Source: Pseudomonas chlororaphis subsp. piscium
GTDB taxonomy: Bacteria; Pseudomonadota; Gammaproteobacteria; Pseudomonadales; Pseudomonadaceae
Direction of reading: 5' to 3'
Length of the DNA: 64,000 bases
NCBI RefSeq assembly: GCF_003850345.1
Contig: NZ_CP027707.1
Coordinates: forward strand, 2,604,001 to 2,668,000
The stretch's first letter is position 1; every line of letters starts with the position of its first letter. Shown here piece by piece: positions 1 to 7,421 of the stretch. The notes under the pieces are model-generated. The model was not told where the DNA came from, did no database searches, and worked only from the letters and a program-made list of their open reading frames with translations. The translations under genes and the position numbers were made by a program.

Positions 1-174
1 CGGGTGATCAAGGGCTGGGACCAGGGCCTGATGGGTATGCAGGTCGGCGGCAAGCGCAAGCTCTTGGTACCGGCGCACCTGGGCTACGGCGAGCGCTCGA
101 TGGGTAAGATCCCGCCGAATTCCAACCTGGTGTTCGAGATCGAGTTGCTGGAAGTCCTGACTCGCGACGACTGA
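1..174 (+). CDS. FKBP-type peptidyl-prolyl cis-trans isomerase, 3' end
   Basis: The window opens inside this gene. The 57 visible residues, from RVIKGWDQGL to EVLTRDD, are the C-terminal half of a small single-domain FKBP. GWDQGL, LGYG and the closing FEIELLEV strand are typical of the fold, which catalyses proline cis-trans isomerisation in protein folding. The stop is TGA at 172-174 and a perfect hairpin follows at 185-216. The missing N-terminus lies left of the window. The unusual point is that 14-216 is repeated in the same orientation about 1800 bases downstream (see the entry at 1813), so this gene end borders an inserted toxin module. Only synonymous changes separate the coding parts of the two copies. 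Confidence 0.93.
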   Translation, partial: RVIKGWDQGLMGMQVGGKRKLLVPAHLGYGERSMGKIPPNSNLVFEIELLEVLTRDD

Positions 175-184
175 TTTCGCCCAT

Positions 185-216
185 CGCCCAGGCCGGGGCG
201 CTGCCTGGCCTGGGCG
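185..216 (+). terminator. Hairpin after the FKBP gene
   Basis: The arms CGCCCAGGCC (185-194) and GGCCTGGGCG (207-216) are perfect 10-base complements around a 12-base loop, ten bases after the FKBP stop. No strong T-run follows, so termination is inferred from the stem and its position. A diverged version of the same hairpin follows the second FKBP copy at about 1986-2016. Confidence 0.55.
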
Positions 217-316
217 CGTTATGCGGGCTCTATCTTTACTTTCTGGCCTGCAAACTCACGCTCTTGTAAACGTGTATCGATTCTCTGGGGCGCGGGTGGG
301 GCTAGAAAATATGTCC

Positions 317-556
317 CTATGCTTCAACGCCAATGTACAGTTTCAAATCAGTTGGGAGTGGTTGCCCTATGATTTCTGATATTGCTGCTATTTGTTCATT
401 GGTTAGCAGCCATTCGCCTTCCGCCATGGCGTTAAGGCTGGTATGGCCGAGAGTTTCTACAATTTGCTTGTTATAGGTGCTGTCTACATCAAGCTCATAC
501 TTGAGCGAGTCATCTTCTCTGCTATTGAGCAAAAAACCAGTAATACACAAGTACAT
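317..556 (-). CDS. Immunity protein of the pyocin S6 / colicin E3 rRNase type
   Basis: This 79-residue acidic protein begins MYLCITGF and ends LKLYIGVEA. It resembles the small immunity proteins paired with pyocin S6-like rRNase toxins, which bind and block the cognate nuclease domain and protect the producer. I place the start at ATG 556 rather than the in-frame GTG at 562, because GAGG at 565-562 then lies five bases upstream. That ribosome site overlaps the toxin stop codon, so toxin and immunity are translationally coupled, as usual for bacteriocin pairs. The AT content is higher than in the neighbouring chromosomal genes, which fits acquisition by transfer. Assignment rests on recalled family resemblance and on position directly after an E3-type toxin. 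Confidence 0.78.
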   Translation of the reverse strand: MYLCITGFLLNSREDDSLKYELDVDSTYNKQIVETLGHTSLNAMAEGEWLLTNEQIAAISEIIGQPLPTDLKLYIGVEA

Positions 557-564
557 AAACACCT

Positions 565-1701
565 CTATTTTTCTACTGTTCGACCGGGTTTGACGGGCTT
601 GGTCTGCTCACCCGTTTCAGGGTCGAATTCGCCAAGATGCTTCCCTTGTTTATCGTATATTTCGACCGCGCCATGCTGGCTGTCCCACTCGTAAATACGG
701 CCTTTACGATCCTTCCAGCGTTTACGCATTGCTCCTCCGCCTTGAACCCTGGTTTTAGAGTCTGCTCTTACCGCGTCAGGAAAAGCTGTCAGGCCTTTAG
801 GTGGTGGATAATAGCTATGGTCTCCCGGAACACTCAGCGAAATATAAATCGGCTGAATATCGGTGCTGGGAAACCAGATAATCGCGTCTTGGTAGTCGGG
901 CGGATGCACTGGGTTGACCAGTATCTTATCGGCCTGCTCAGTGGGAGGGTAAACCCACACAGGTGGTAGTTGCGGGGCACCTTCTAGAGCAGGAATACCT
1001 AGGGCACTGTCAGGGCTCGCCGCTGGCGTCCAAGTGAGTCCAATCCCGTTACCGATGTCTGCGACGTAGTTTTCGCCGTCCTTCTTAGCCTTGATGACTG
1101 GAGCATTCTCCCAGTCCGTTTTACCGCCTGTGTAGAACCCGTAAGCGTTAACGGAGCCGTCCGGCAAGGTCTTCACGTTGACTCGCACACGAGTGCGGCC
1201 AGCATCAAGCGTGGAGTACTGATCGTTTTTGTAAAATGCGCTATCGGGGGAAATGCTGGTGTTTGGTATTAACAGGGCAATTGTGCCCCCAACAGCGCAA
1301 GCCGCGACAGCTCCGGCACTTTCTAGCAGTGTGAGAAAAAGTGATCCGCCAAGACGTTTGGCAATGGCGCTGCCAGTGGCAGAGCCGCCCACCAATTGGA
1401 GAGAGGAACCTTCCGCTGTGATTGCCGTCCCGGTAGCTAATACAGCCCATAGCCCGTAATCAGCCAGCTTCTCAACAGGCACAAATCCGGCCGGATTCTT
1501 GTGATCGATCACACCGTCAGGCAGGTTGCAGCTTTTGGCAAAGACACAACCCATGGTGACGGGTTTGTCTTCTGCCTTTGGCGGCAGGTCTTTGTATTCG
1601 GCCCAGCGTTGGGCGCCCAGATCGACGGGCTCTACACCCTTGTTGCGATAGCCCTTCGGGGCGTTCGGTACGTAGCCACTCATCCGTGTTCGCGTCCACA
1701 T
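565..1701 (-). CDS. S-type pyocin-domain bacteriocin with colicin E3-like rRNase domain
   Basis: The protein has 378 residues. The N-terminal part has MGCVFAKSCNLPDGV and an Ala/Gly-rich hydrophobic stretch. The middle (about 140-280) resembles the pyocin S domain, and the last 60 residues match the colicin E3 16S-rRNA cytotoxic domain. The key E3 residues appear retained in WDSQHGAVE: Asp340, His343 and Glu347, with Arg374 near the end; the position of E3 Glu515 is Ala. It is short beside classical S pyocins (over 600 residues) and has no obvious TonB box, receptor-binding or translocation region. The start is uncertain: ATG 1701 and ATG 1683 (MSGYVPN) are in frame and neither has a good ribosome site. 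No LexA box was recognised upstream. The immunity gene follows directly. Confidence 0.85.
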   Translation of the reverse strand: MWTRTRMSGYVPNAPKGYRNKGVEPVDLGAQRWAEYKDLPPKAEDKPVTMGCVFAKSCNLPDGVIDHKNPAGFVPVEKLADYGLWAVLATGTAITAEGSSLQLVGGSATGSAIAKRLGGSLFLTLLESAGAVAACAVGGTIALLIPNTSISPDSAFYKNDQYSTLDAGRTRVRVNVKTLPDGSVNAYGFYTGGKTDWENAPVIKAKKDGENYVADIGNGIGLTWTPAASPDSALGIPALEGAPQLPPVWVYPPTEQADKILVNPVHPPDYQDAIIWFPSTDIQPIYISLSVPGDHSYYPPPKGLTAFPDAVRADSKTRVQGGGAMRKRWKDRKGRIYEWDSQHGAVEIYDKQGKHLGEFDPETGEQTKPVKPGRTVEK

Positions 1702-1812
1702 TGTCCATAAAGAAAGCCCCCGTCAGAGGGGAGCGAAGAGCATTTGCAGTTGGCTTAGGGACGCTAGTGGATTCGGCTATGGAGGGTCTGTAGGGACAAT
1801 CTGAAAAATGGT

Positions 1813-1974
1813 GGCTGGGACCAGGGCCTGATGGGCATGCAGGTCGGCGGCAAGCGCAAGCTTTTGGTGCCGGCGCACCTGGGCTACGGCGAGCGGTCGA
1901 TGGGCAAGATCCCGCCGAACTCCAACCTGGTGTTCGAGATCGAGCTGCTGGAAGTCCTGACCCGCGACGATTGA
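1813..1974 (+). pseudogene. Second, 5'-truncated copy of the FKBP gene end
   Basis: From GGCTGGGACC onward this stretch repeats 14-174 at a constant offset of 1800 bases, stop codon included, and homology continues through the downstream hairpin to about 2016. About ten differences separate the coding parts, all synonymous (for example GGT/GGC, TTG/CTG, GAC/GAT). There is no start codon or N-terminal half, and homology begins abruptly after AATGGT. It is therefore a remnant or a recombination arm, not an expressed gene. The synonymous-only divergence means both copies evolved as working gene ends, probably in different strains, before being brought together. Confidence 0.9.
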
Positions 1975-2173
1975 TTTCGTCCACCGGTCAGGTCAGGAGA
2001 TCTGCCTGATCTGGCCGCGATGCCTATGACCTTCCTCCGTAAACCCCTCCTTGAAATCGTGTCTCCGTGCTTCGTCAGGCGGGGCTGGGTCGTGGGTGAT
2101 CGACAGGCAGTGGTGGACGATCGGTGTCATCGAGCCCTTGCGCAGGCCAGCGGCATCGGCCAGGATGTGCGTC

Positions 2174-2198
2174 ATATAGGTATAGGGGGTATAGGTAT
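2174..2198 (+). promoter_or_regulatory. Putative DmeR/RcnR-type operator
   Basis: The sequence ATATAGG-TATAGGGGGTATA-GGTAT is a near-palindrome with a G5 core flanked by TATA. CsoR/RcnR-family metal sensors bind AT-rich inverted repeats around a G/C tract, and this closely resembles the DmeR box I recall from rhizobia. It runs up to and into the ATG at 2197, so repressor binding would also cover the likely ribosome site (GGGGG, 2185-2189). Confidence 0.7.
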
Positions 2199-2469
2199 GT
2201 CGCACACGCACGCACAGAAAGACGACTTGCTCAAACGGGTCCGGCGCATTCTTGGCCAGGTGCAGGCCGTGGAGCGGGCCCTGGAATCCGGCGCGGAGTG
2301 CGCCAAGACCCTGCACCTGGTGGCGGCCACCCGTGGCGCGATCAACGGGCTGATGGGGGAAATCATCGAGGCCCATGCCCTGGAGCATGTGGCTCACCCC
2401 GAACTCAGCGATGAAGAACGGGCCAAGGGCGTGAGCGAACTGCTCGAAGCCATTCGCCGATATTCCTGA
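2197..2469 (+). CDS. dmeR: Metal-sensing repressor of the RcnR/CsoR family (DmeR-like)
   Basis: This 90-residue protein begins MSHTHAQKDDLLKR and is all-helical in character. It has the family pattern of an N-terminal His, a Cys in GAECAK, and paired His in AHALEH, which together make up the Ni/Co-binding set of RcnR-type sensors. In this family metal binding releases the DNA. I use ATG 2197; a longer in-frame reading from 2020 has no family similarity before the Met. It is followed after 14 bases by a cobalt/nickel exporter of the cation diffusion type, so the pair is best read as dmeRF. The palindrome at 2174-2198 suggests autoregulation. Confidence 0.87.
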   Translation: MSHTHAQKDDLLKRVRRILGQVQAVERALESGAECAKTLHLVAATRGAINGLMGEIIEAHALEHVAHPELSDEERAKGVSELLEAIRRYS

Positions 2470-2483
2470 CCGGAGACCATCCC

Positions 2484-3440
2484 ATGAGCCCCACCTTGCC
2501 AGCCACAGGTTTGACCCACGACCACCACTTCCTCGGTGCCGCCCACGATGAAAACGCCCGGCGTACGCTGTGGGTGGTGGCGCTGACCTTCGTCATGATG
2601 ATCGGCGAGATCGCCGCCGGTTATCTCACCGGTTCCATGGCCTTGCTGGCCGACGGCTTCCATATGGCGACCCACGCCGGGGCCCTGGGCATCGCGGCGG
2701 CGGCCTACGGTTTCGCCCGGCGCAATGCCGACAATGCGCGCTTCAGCTTCGGCACCGGCAAGGTTGGCGATCTGGCGGGATTCGCCTCGGCGCTGATCCT
2801 CGGCCTGGTGGCCATCGGCATCGCCGGTGAATCTCTGCTGCGGCTGTTGCAGCCGACCCAGGTGGCCTTCACCGAGGCGACGGTGATCGCCGTGGTCGGG
2901 CTGCTGGTGAATATTGTCAGTGCTTTGCTGCTTTCCGGTGGCCATGCCCATCACGGCCACGATCACGGTCATCAGCATGCTCATGAGCATCCACACGAAC
3001 ATTCACAGGGGCATGGCCATCACCACGACAACAACCTGCGCTCGGCCTATGTCCATGTGCTGGCCGATGCCCTGACCTCGGTCCTGGCCATCGCCGCGTT
3101 GCTGGCGGGGCGTTATCTGGGTTGGGTCTGGCTCGACCCGGTGATGGGCATAGTCGGCGCCCTGGTCATCGGTCGCTGGGCCTATGGCTTGATGAAGTCC
3201 AGCGCGGCGGTGCTGCTCGATACCACGGACGAACACCTGGCCGGCGAGATTCGCCATTCGGTGGAAGCCGCCGGCGATGCGCGCATCACCGACCTGCATG
3301 TGTGGCAGGTGGGCCCGCAGGCGCGGGCAGCGATTGTCAGCGTGGTAGCGGCTGCCGGTGTCAGCGCCGAGACCATCCGCCAGCGTCTGGCGCCGGTCCA
3401 CGAGCTGTCGCACCTCACCCTCGAATATCGCAGCCTGTAA
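2484..3440 (+). CDS. dmeF: Cation diffusion facilitator, Co/Ni efflux (DmeF-like)
   Basis: This 318-residue inner-membrane protein exports divalent metal in exchange for protons. The six-helix CDF layout is visible, with a metal site in ALLADGFHMATHA (helix 2) and a matching ADALTSVLA in helix 5. A long His-rich cytoplasmic loop lies between them (about 153-180, many HGH/HEH motifs), and a C-terminal cytoplasmic domain carries ITDLHVWQVG. The His loop and the linked RcnR-type repressor favour cobalt and nickel over zinc. It starts 14 bases after dmeR and is probably co-transcribed with it. It ends two bases from the convergent hydrolase gene. Confidence 0.87.
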   Translation: MSPTLPATGLTHDHHFLGAAHDENARRTLWVVALTFVMMIGEIAAGYLTGSMALLADGFHMATHAGALGIAAAAYGFARRNADNARFSFGTGKVGDLAGFASALILGLVAIGIAGESLLRLLQPTQVAFTEATVIAVVGLLVNIVSALLLSGGHAHHGHDHGHQHAHEHPHEHSQGHGHHHDNNLRSAYVHVLADALTSVLAIAALLAGRYLGWVWLDPVMGIVGALVIGRWAYGLMKSSAAVLLDTTDEHLAGEIRHSVEAAGDARITDLHVWQVGPQARAAIVSVVAAAGVSAETIRQRLAPVHELSHLTLEYRSL

Positions 3441-3442
3441 TG

Positions 3443-4417
3443 CTAGGCCCCTGTCTGCACCGCAGGCGGGCAGGGGTAGTTTCTCCCAAGAAAATCCAGC
3501 AACCGCAGATTGACCTCTTCGGCCTGTTCGCTCTGGATCCAGTGCCCGCAATCCGCCAGCCGATGCTGTTCCAGGCGTGGCACCTTGCCGGGCATGCGCT
3601 CCAGTGTACGGGCTTCCAGCTGGCCCACCGGGTCGCGGTCGCCGATCATGAACAGGGTGGGTTGGCTCACCTGGCGTTCGCCCAGGTGTTCGGTCCGTTG
3701 CCAGTTGCGCTCGAAGTTGCGGTACCAGTTCAGGGCACCGCGAAAACCTCGCCCCGCGAAGGTGCGCCGGTACACCGCGAAGTCCTCCGGCGTGCACCAG
3801 GCGGGCGGTGCCAGGTGCGGCGGCATGCCCTCGAACAGCAGGGCCGACGGACCTTTTTCATCCAGCAGGTGTTCGCAGTCGTGCATGAAATGCAGCAGGC
3901 TGCGGTCGATGTCGGCGTCCAGTTCCCGCTCGGCGACGCCGGGTTTCTGGAAGTACAGGATGTAATTGAAACGCTCGGCGAACAGCTCGGCCATGATCTC
4001 CACGGCCGGGCGTTTGGGGCGGCCGGCGAAAGGCACCGAGAGGGCCACCAGGGCCTTGACCCGCTGCGGCTCCAGCAGCGCCAGGTGCCAGGCGACCACG
4101 GCGCCCCAGTCGTGACCGACGATGCAGGCCTGCTCCTGTCCCAGGGCATCCATCGCCTGCTGGATATCGGCGCACAGGGTCAGTACGTCATAGGCGGCTA
4201 CATCCTCTGGGGCGCTGCTGTCGCCGTAGCCGCGCATCTGCGGAATCAGCACCCGGTAGCCGGCGGCCACCAGCGGCGCCACCTGCCGGCGCCACGAATA
4301 CCAGCACTCGGGAAAACCGTGCAGCAGCCACACCGGCGGTCCATCCAGCGGTCCGGTGGCATGCAGGTGCAATTCGATGCCATTGAGCTTCAGGGCATGT
4401 TGGGTCATCTGACTCAT
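3443..4417 (-). CDS. Alpha/beta hydrolase, epoxide hydrolase-like
   Basis: The protein has 324 residues and the soluble epoxide-hydrolase pattern: HGFPE (33-37) for the oxyanion region, GHDWGA (101-106) with nucleophile Asp103, a cap region, GDRDPV for the charge-relay acid, and DCGHW with the catalytic His. An Asp nucleophile points to epoxide or haloalkane chemistry rather than esterase activity. It lies on the same strand as the monooxygenase and P450 genes, 91 bases further on, so it could act on a product of the P450, though co-transcription is only an inference. The substrate cannot be read from the sequence. Confidence 0.82.
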   Translation of the reverse strand: MSQMTQHALKLNGIELHLHATGPLDGPPVWLLHGFPECWYSWRRQVAPLVAAGYRVLIPQMRGYGDSSAPEDVAAYDVLTLCADIQQAMDALGQEQACIVGHDWGAVVAWHLALLEPQRVKALVALSVPFAGRPKRPAVEIMAELFAERFNYILYFQKPGVAERELDADIDRSLLHFMHDCEHLLDEKGPSALLFEGMPPHLAPPAWCTPEDFAVYRRTFAGRGFRGALNWYRNFERNWQRTEHLGERQVSQPTLFMIGDRDPVGQLEARTLERMPGKVPRLEQHRLADCGHWIQSEQAEEVNLRLLDFLGRNYPCPPAVQTGA

Positions 4418-4508
4418 GATGGTGTCCTCCCAAGTCCAGGCATGACCCTAGCAGAAGCCCGATGACCCTCTGACCACCATTCATTGGTCGAATAGGCGCC
4501 CAGCAGTT

Positions 4509-4856
4509 TTACCCGGCATGGGCCTGACGGCTGTCCGCCGGCGCCTGGTCGCGCTGGGTCAGCCCGTAGTCGCGCGCCACTTCGGCGACCCGCAGCCGGT
4601 AATCGGCGAACACCTGGGTCCGCCCCAGGGCCTGGGCCGTGCGATGGCGTTCCAGGGTGCGCCAGGCCTCGACCGCTTGTTCGTCGCGCCAGAACGACAG
4701 GGACAACAGCTTGTCCGGCTCGCTCAGGCTCTGGAAACGCTCGATGGAAATGAAGCCATCGATCTCCAGCAGCAGCGGTTTCAATGCAGCTGCGATGTCC
4801 AGATAACGCTGGCGATGTTCCGGGTGCGGCAGGGCTTCGAATATCACGGCGATCAT
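4509..4856 (-). CDS. Antibiotic biosynthesis monooxygenase-family protein
   Basis: This 115-residue protein begins MIAVIFEALPHPEHRQ. It is a single ferredoxin-like ABM domain, a dimeric alpha-beta barrel fold whose members include cofactor-free oxygenases and haem-degrading enzymes. LSFWRDEQAVEAWRT is a typical motif. The start is ATG 4856, which overlaps the P450 stop by one base (TGATG), so the two are translationally coupled. Longer in-frame readings continue inside the P450 coding sequence and are not credible. It probably works with the P450 under control of the divergent ArsR regulator. Confidence 0.82.
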   Translation of the reverse strand: MIAVIFEALPHPEHRQRYLDIAAALKPLLLEIDGFISIERFQSLSEPDKLLSLSFWRDEQAVEAWRTLERHRTAQALGRTQVFADYRLRVAEVARDYGLTQRDQAPADSRQAHAG

Positions 4857-5998
4857 CAGTGCGACTCCGGCAGGTGGGTGAACAGGGGGATGCGCCCGTT
4901 GAGCGAGGGTTTGTAGGTCCAGCCGATGGGCTGGTCGAGGGTCGATTGCCGCAGCAGCGCACCGACCACCGCGCTGGCGATGCTCAGGGCCAGGGCCTGG
5001 CCGGGGCACTGATGGCGGCCGCTGCCAAAGCTGAAACTGCGCCGGTCCCCGCGTTCGAGCAGCAGGCGGTCCGGCTCTGGGTTCAGTTGCGGGTCGCGGT
5101 TGGCCGAGGCCAGTAGCACCAGCACTACATCGCCTGGCTTGAGCGTCACTCCGGCGATGCTGCAAGGGGCGGCGACGAAGCGCCGGGTGTTCTGCACCGC
5201 CGGGTCGTGGCGCTGCACTTCCGCCAGCAGGTCGGCGACCCGGGTGGGCGCCGCCCGCAGGTCCGCGATCAAGCGGCGATCGCCCAGCAAGGCGCAGAGG
5301 CTGTTGCCGATCAGCCCGGCGCTGGCCTCGAAAGTCTGGGACAACAGGCCGATCAGGTTGGCGATCAGGCTGTCGTGATCCTGAGCACCGAAGCCGTTGA
5401 CGATCCGCTGCAACAACGGGCTGGCGGGCGCCTGATCGAGCAAAACTTCAAAGTGTCGGGTCAAGTGTTCGGCTGCCCGGTGGGCAGCATTCCGCTGCGC
5501 CTGATTGCTGGCCGGCGACAGGCCGGCGACAAAGTCCTGGGTCAGCCCGGCAATCTCTGGCAACTGGTGCGCGGCAAAGCCCAGCAGCCCGGCGACCACC
5601 GCCACCGGCAGGCGGAACTGGCCGTCATGCAGCCTGGCAGGGGTATCCCTCGGCAGGCCCAGCAGCAGGGCGGCGACCCGCTGCTGGATTTCCTCGGCAG
5701 GCACCAGTTGCAGGCCCGGCTCGATCGCGGCCCGCGGGCAACGCTGGCGCTCGCCGTCGTTCATTCGCATCAGCTGGCCGAACACTTTGCCGGCGGCGCC
5801 GTCGACTATGGCTTGGGGCACTGGCTCGTGCGCGGGACGTACCCGACACTCGGGATGGGCCAGCACCGCGGCCACCGCTGCGGCGCTGCTGGCCAGCCAC
5901 ATCCCCAGTCCGGGGTCGAAGGTCAGTCCACCCCGGGCTCGCAGGCTGGCGTAGTAAGGGTAGGGATCGGCCTGGGTGACGGCAGTAATCGGGTCCAT
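4856..5998 (-). CDS. Cytochrome P450
   Basis: This 380-residue soluble P450 carries the haem-ligand motif FSFGSGRHQCPG near the C-terminus (Cys is the axial ligand) and a K-helix ExxR in AEVQR. The usual I-helix AGxxT is not obvious: the equivalent stretch reads TFEASAGLIG, so proton delivery may be atypical. I use ATG 5998 (MDPITAV); the longer open frame upstream crosses the ArsR promoter and is not credible. It is coupled to the ABM gene by TGATG and is divergent from an ArsR-type regulator 81 bases away. The electron donor is not encoded nearby and the substrate is unknown. Confidence 0.88.
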   Translation of the reverse strand: MDPITAVTQADPYPYYASLRARGGLTFDPGLGMWLASSAAAVAAVLAHPECRVRPAHEPVPQAIVDGAAGKVFGQLMRMNDGERQRCPRAAIEPGLQLVPAEEIQQRVAALLLGLPRDTPARLHDGQFRLPVAVVAGLLGFAAHQLPEIAGLTQDFVAGLSPASNQAQRNAAHRAAEHLTRHFEVLLDQAPASPLLQRIVNGFGAQDHDSLIANLIGLLSQTFEASAGLIGNSLCALLGDRRLIADLRAAPTRVADLLAEVQRHDPAVQNTRRFVAAPCSIAGVTLKPGDVVLVLLASANRDPQLNPEPDRLLLERGDRRSFSFGSGRHQCPGQALALSIASAVVGALLRQSTLDQPIGWTYKPSLNGRIPLFTHLPESH

Positions 5999-6028
5999 GA
6001 TGGGTGGCCTTATTCGCGGAGGAGAAGT

Positions 6029-6046
6029 GTTGCTACTATCGGCAAC
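6029..6046. promoter_or_regulatory. Inverted repeat in the P450/ArsR divergent promoter
   Basis: GTTGC-TACTATCG-GCAAC has perfect 5-base arms and an 8-base spacer in the 81-base gap between the divergent P450 and arsR-type genes. TACTAT in its centre resembles a -10 element. It is a plausible operator for the ArsR protein, inferred from position and symmetry only. Confidence 0.45.
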
Positions 6047-6079
6047 CTGCGAGGGGCACGATTCGTTCGGGAGCGAAAT

Positions 6080-6853
6080 ATGAATGCACAGCAGCATGAC
6101 AACGCCGTATCCCAGGTCGCCGCGGCCATTGCCGAGCCGGCGCGGACGAAAATGCTCTGCGCGCTGATGGACGGCCACGCGCGCACCAGCACCGAGCTGG
6201 CGGCGATCGCCGATGTCAGCGCCTCCACCGCCAGCGCGCACCTGGGCAAACTCAAGGAACTGGCCCTGGTGCGCCTGCATGTGCAGGGCCGCCATCGTTA
6301 CTACAGCCTCGCCGACCAGCGCGTGGCCCAGGCCCTGGAAGCCCTGATGGTGATCGGCCGCAACGCCACGCCGGCGTTCAGCCCGCGCACCCCGGACCGC
6401 CTGCAGTTCGCCCGCACCTGCTACGACCATATGGCCGGCACCCTGGCGGTGCAGCTGCATGACCGCCTGCTCGACGCCGGTTGGTTGCAGCAACCGCAGG
6501 AGGGTGCCCAGGAGTACAGCCTGAGCCCGGCCGGCGCAGAGTTTTTCGCCGGATTGGGCATCGATGTACAGGCCCTGGCGACCTTGCGCCGACGCTTTGC
6601 CTGCCCCTGCCTGGACTGGAGCATGCGCCGCCCGCATCTGGGTGGTGCGTTGGGGGCCGCGTTGTTGCAGGAGGCGATCCGGCGCAAATGGCTGACCCAG
6701 GACCTGGACAGCAGGGCGCTGGGATTGACCGCCCTGGGGCGCAAGGAGCTTGCCAGTCGGTTCGCTGTCCAGATTGAAGAACCGGACAGCCCAGCCCGGC
6801 GTGTCGGGAGCTCTGCCAAACCGGGTCGCCCGGCTGTTACCCAGGCTTCATAG
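6080..6853 (+). CDS. ArsR-family winged-helix transcriptional regulator
   Basis: This 257-residue protein starts MNAQQHDNAV at ATG 6080. Its N-terminal 90 residues form an ArsR winged helix, with recognition region ELAAIADVSASTASAHLGKL and a wing at HRYYSLAD. The C-terminal half has CPCLDW and a second helical domain. That long form is typical of YdfF/YczG-like regulators rather than the roughly 100-residue arsenic sensors. Divergence from the P450/ABM pair implies it controls that operon. The Cys pair in CPC could bind a ligand, but this is not shown. Confidence 0.82.
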   Translation: MNAQQHDNAVSQVAAAIAEPARTKMLCALMDGHARTSTELAAIADVSASTASAHLGKLKELALVRLHVQGRHRYYSLADQRVAQALEALMVIGRNATPAFSPRTPDRLQFARTCYDHMAGTLAVQLHDRLLDAGWLQQPQEGAQEYSLSPAGAEFFAGLGIDVQALATLRRRFACPCLDWSMRRPHLGGALGAALLQEAIRRKWLTQDLDSRALGLTALGRKELASRFAVQIEEPDSPARRVGSSAKPGRPAVTQAS

Positions 6854-6923
6854 GCCGGTCCACAACCTCATGGCTGGCGTTGCCGTCAGCCTTCGAATGC
6901 AGTCCTGGTTTGGAGTTTTCAGC

Positions 6924-7421
6924 ATGCTCATCGTCTTCAGTGGCCTGCCCGGCAGCGGCAAGACCACCATCGCCCGGGCACTGGCCAGCCATCTGCGGGC
7001 CACCTATCTGCGCATCGACACTATCGAGCAGACGTTGCGTGACGGCGGGTTGGCGGAGGTCGGCAAGGCCGGGTACGAAGTCGCCATTGCCTTGGCCCGC
7101 AGCAACCTGGCCCTGGGCAACCGGGTGGTGGCCGATTGCGTCAATCCGGTCGCCGAGAGCCGCCAGGCCTGGCAGGGCATAGCCAAGGCCGAGCAGAGTC
7201 CCTTGCTCAATGTCGAAGTGGTGTGCACCGACATCGCCGAGCACCGGCGCCGGGTGGAAAGCCGCGGGGCGGATGTGCCCGGCCTGCGTCCACCGAGCTG
7301 GCAGTCGGTGCTCGATCACGATTACCAGGCCTGGAGCAGCGAGTGCTTGAGGCTGGACAGCTTCCTGCTGTCACCGGCCGAGGCGGTGCGGGTCATCCTC
7401 GAACACCTGGAAACCTTGTAG
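6924..7421 (+). CDS. P-loop kinase-like ATP-binding protein
   Basis: This 165-residue protein begins MLIVFSGLPGSGKTT, a perfect Walker A motif at its N-terminus. LRIDTIEQ and VVADCVNP occupy the positions used for substrate and Mg2+ in small AAA_33-type kinases (relatives of chloramphenicol phosphotransferase and adenylylsulfate kinase). I use ATG 6924, with GGAG nine bases upstream; ATG 6897 is an in-frame alternative. The substrate cannot be assigned. It follows the ArsR gene by 70 bases on the same strand. Confidence 0.75.
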   Translation: MLIVFSGLPGSGKTTIARALASHLRATYLRIDTIEQTLRDGGLAEVGKAGYEVAIALARSNLALGNRVVADCVNPVAESRQAWQGIAKAEQSPLLNVEVVCTDIAEHRRRVESRGADVPGLRPPSWQSVLDHDYQAWSSECLRLDSFLLSPAEAVRVILEHLETL

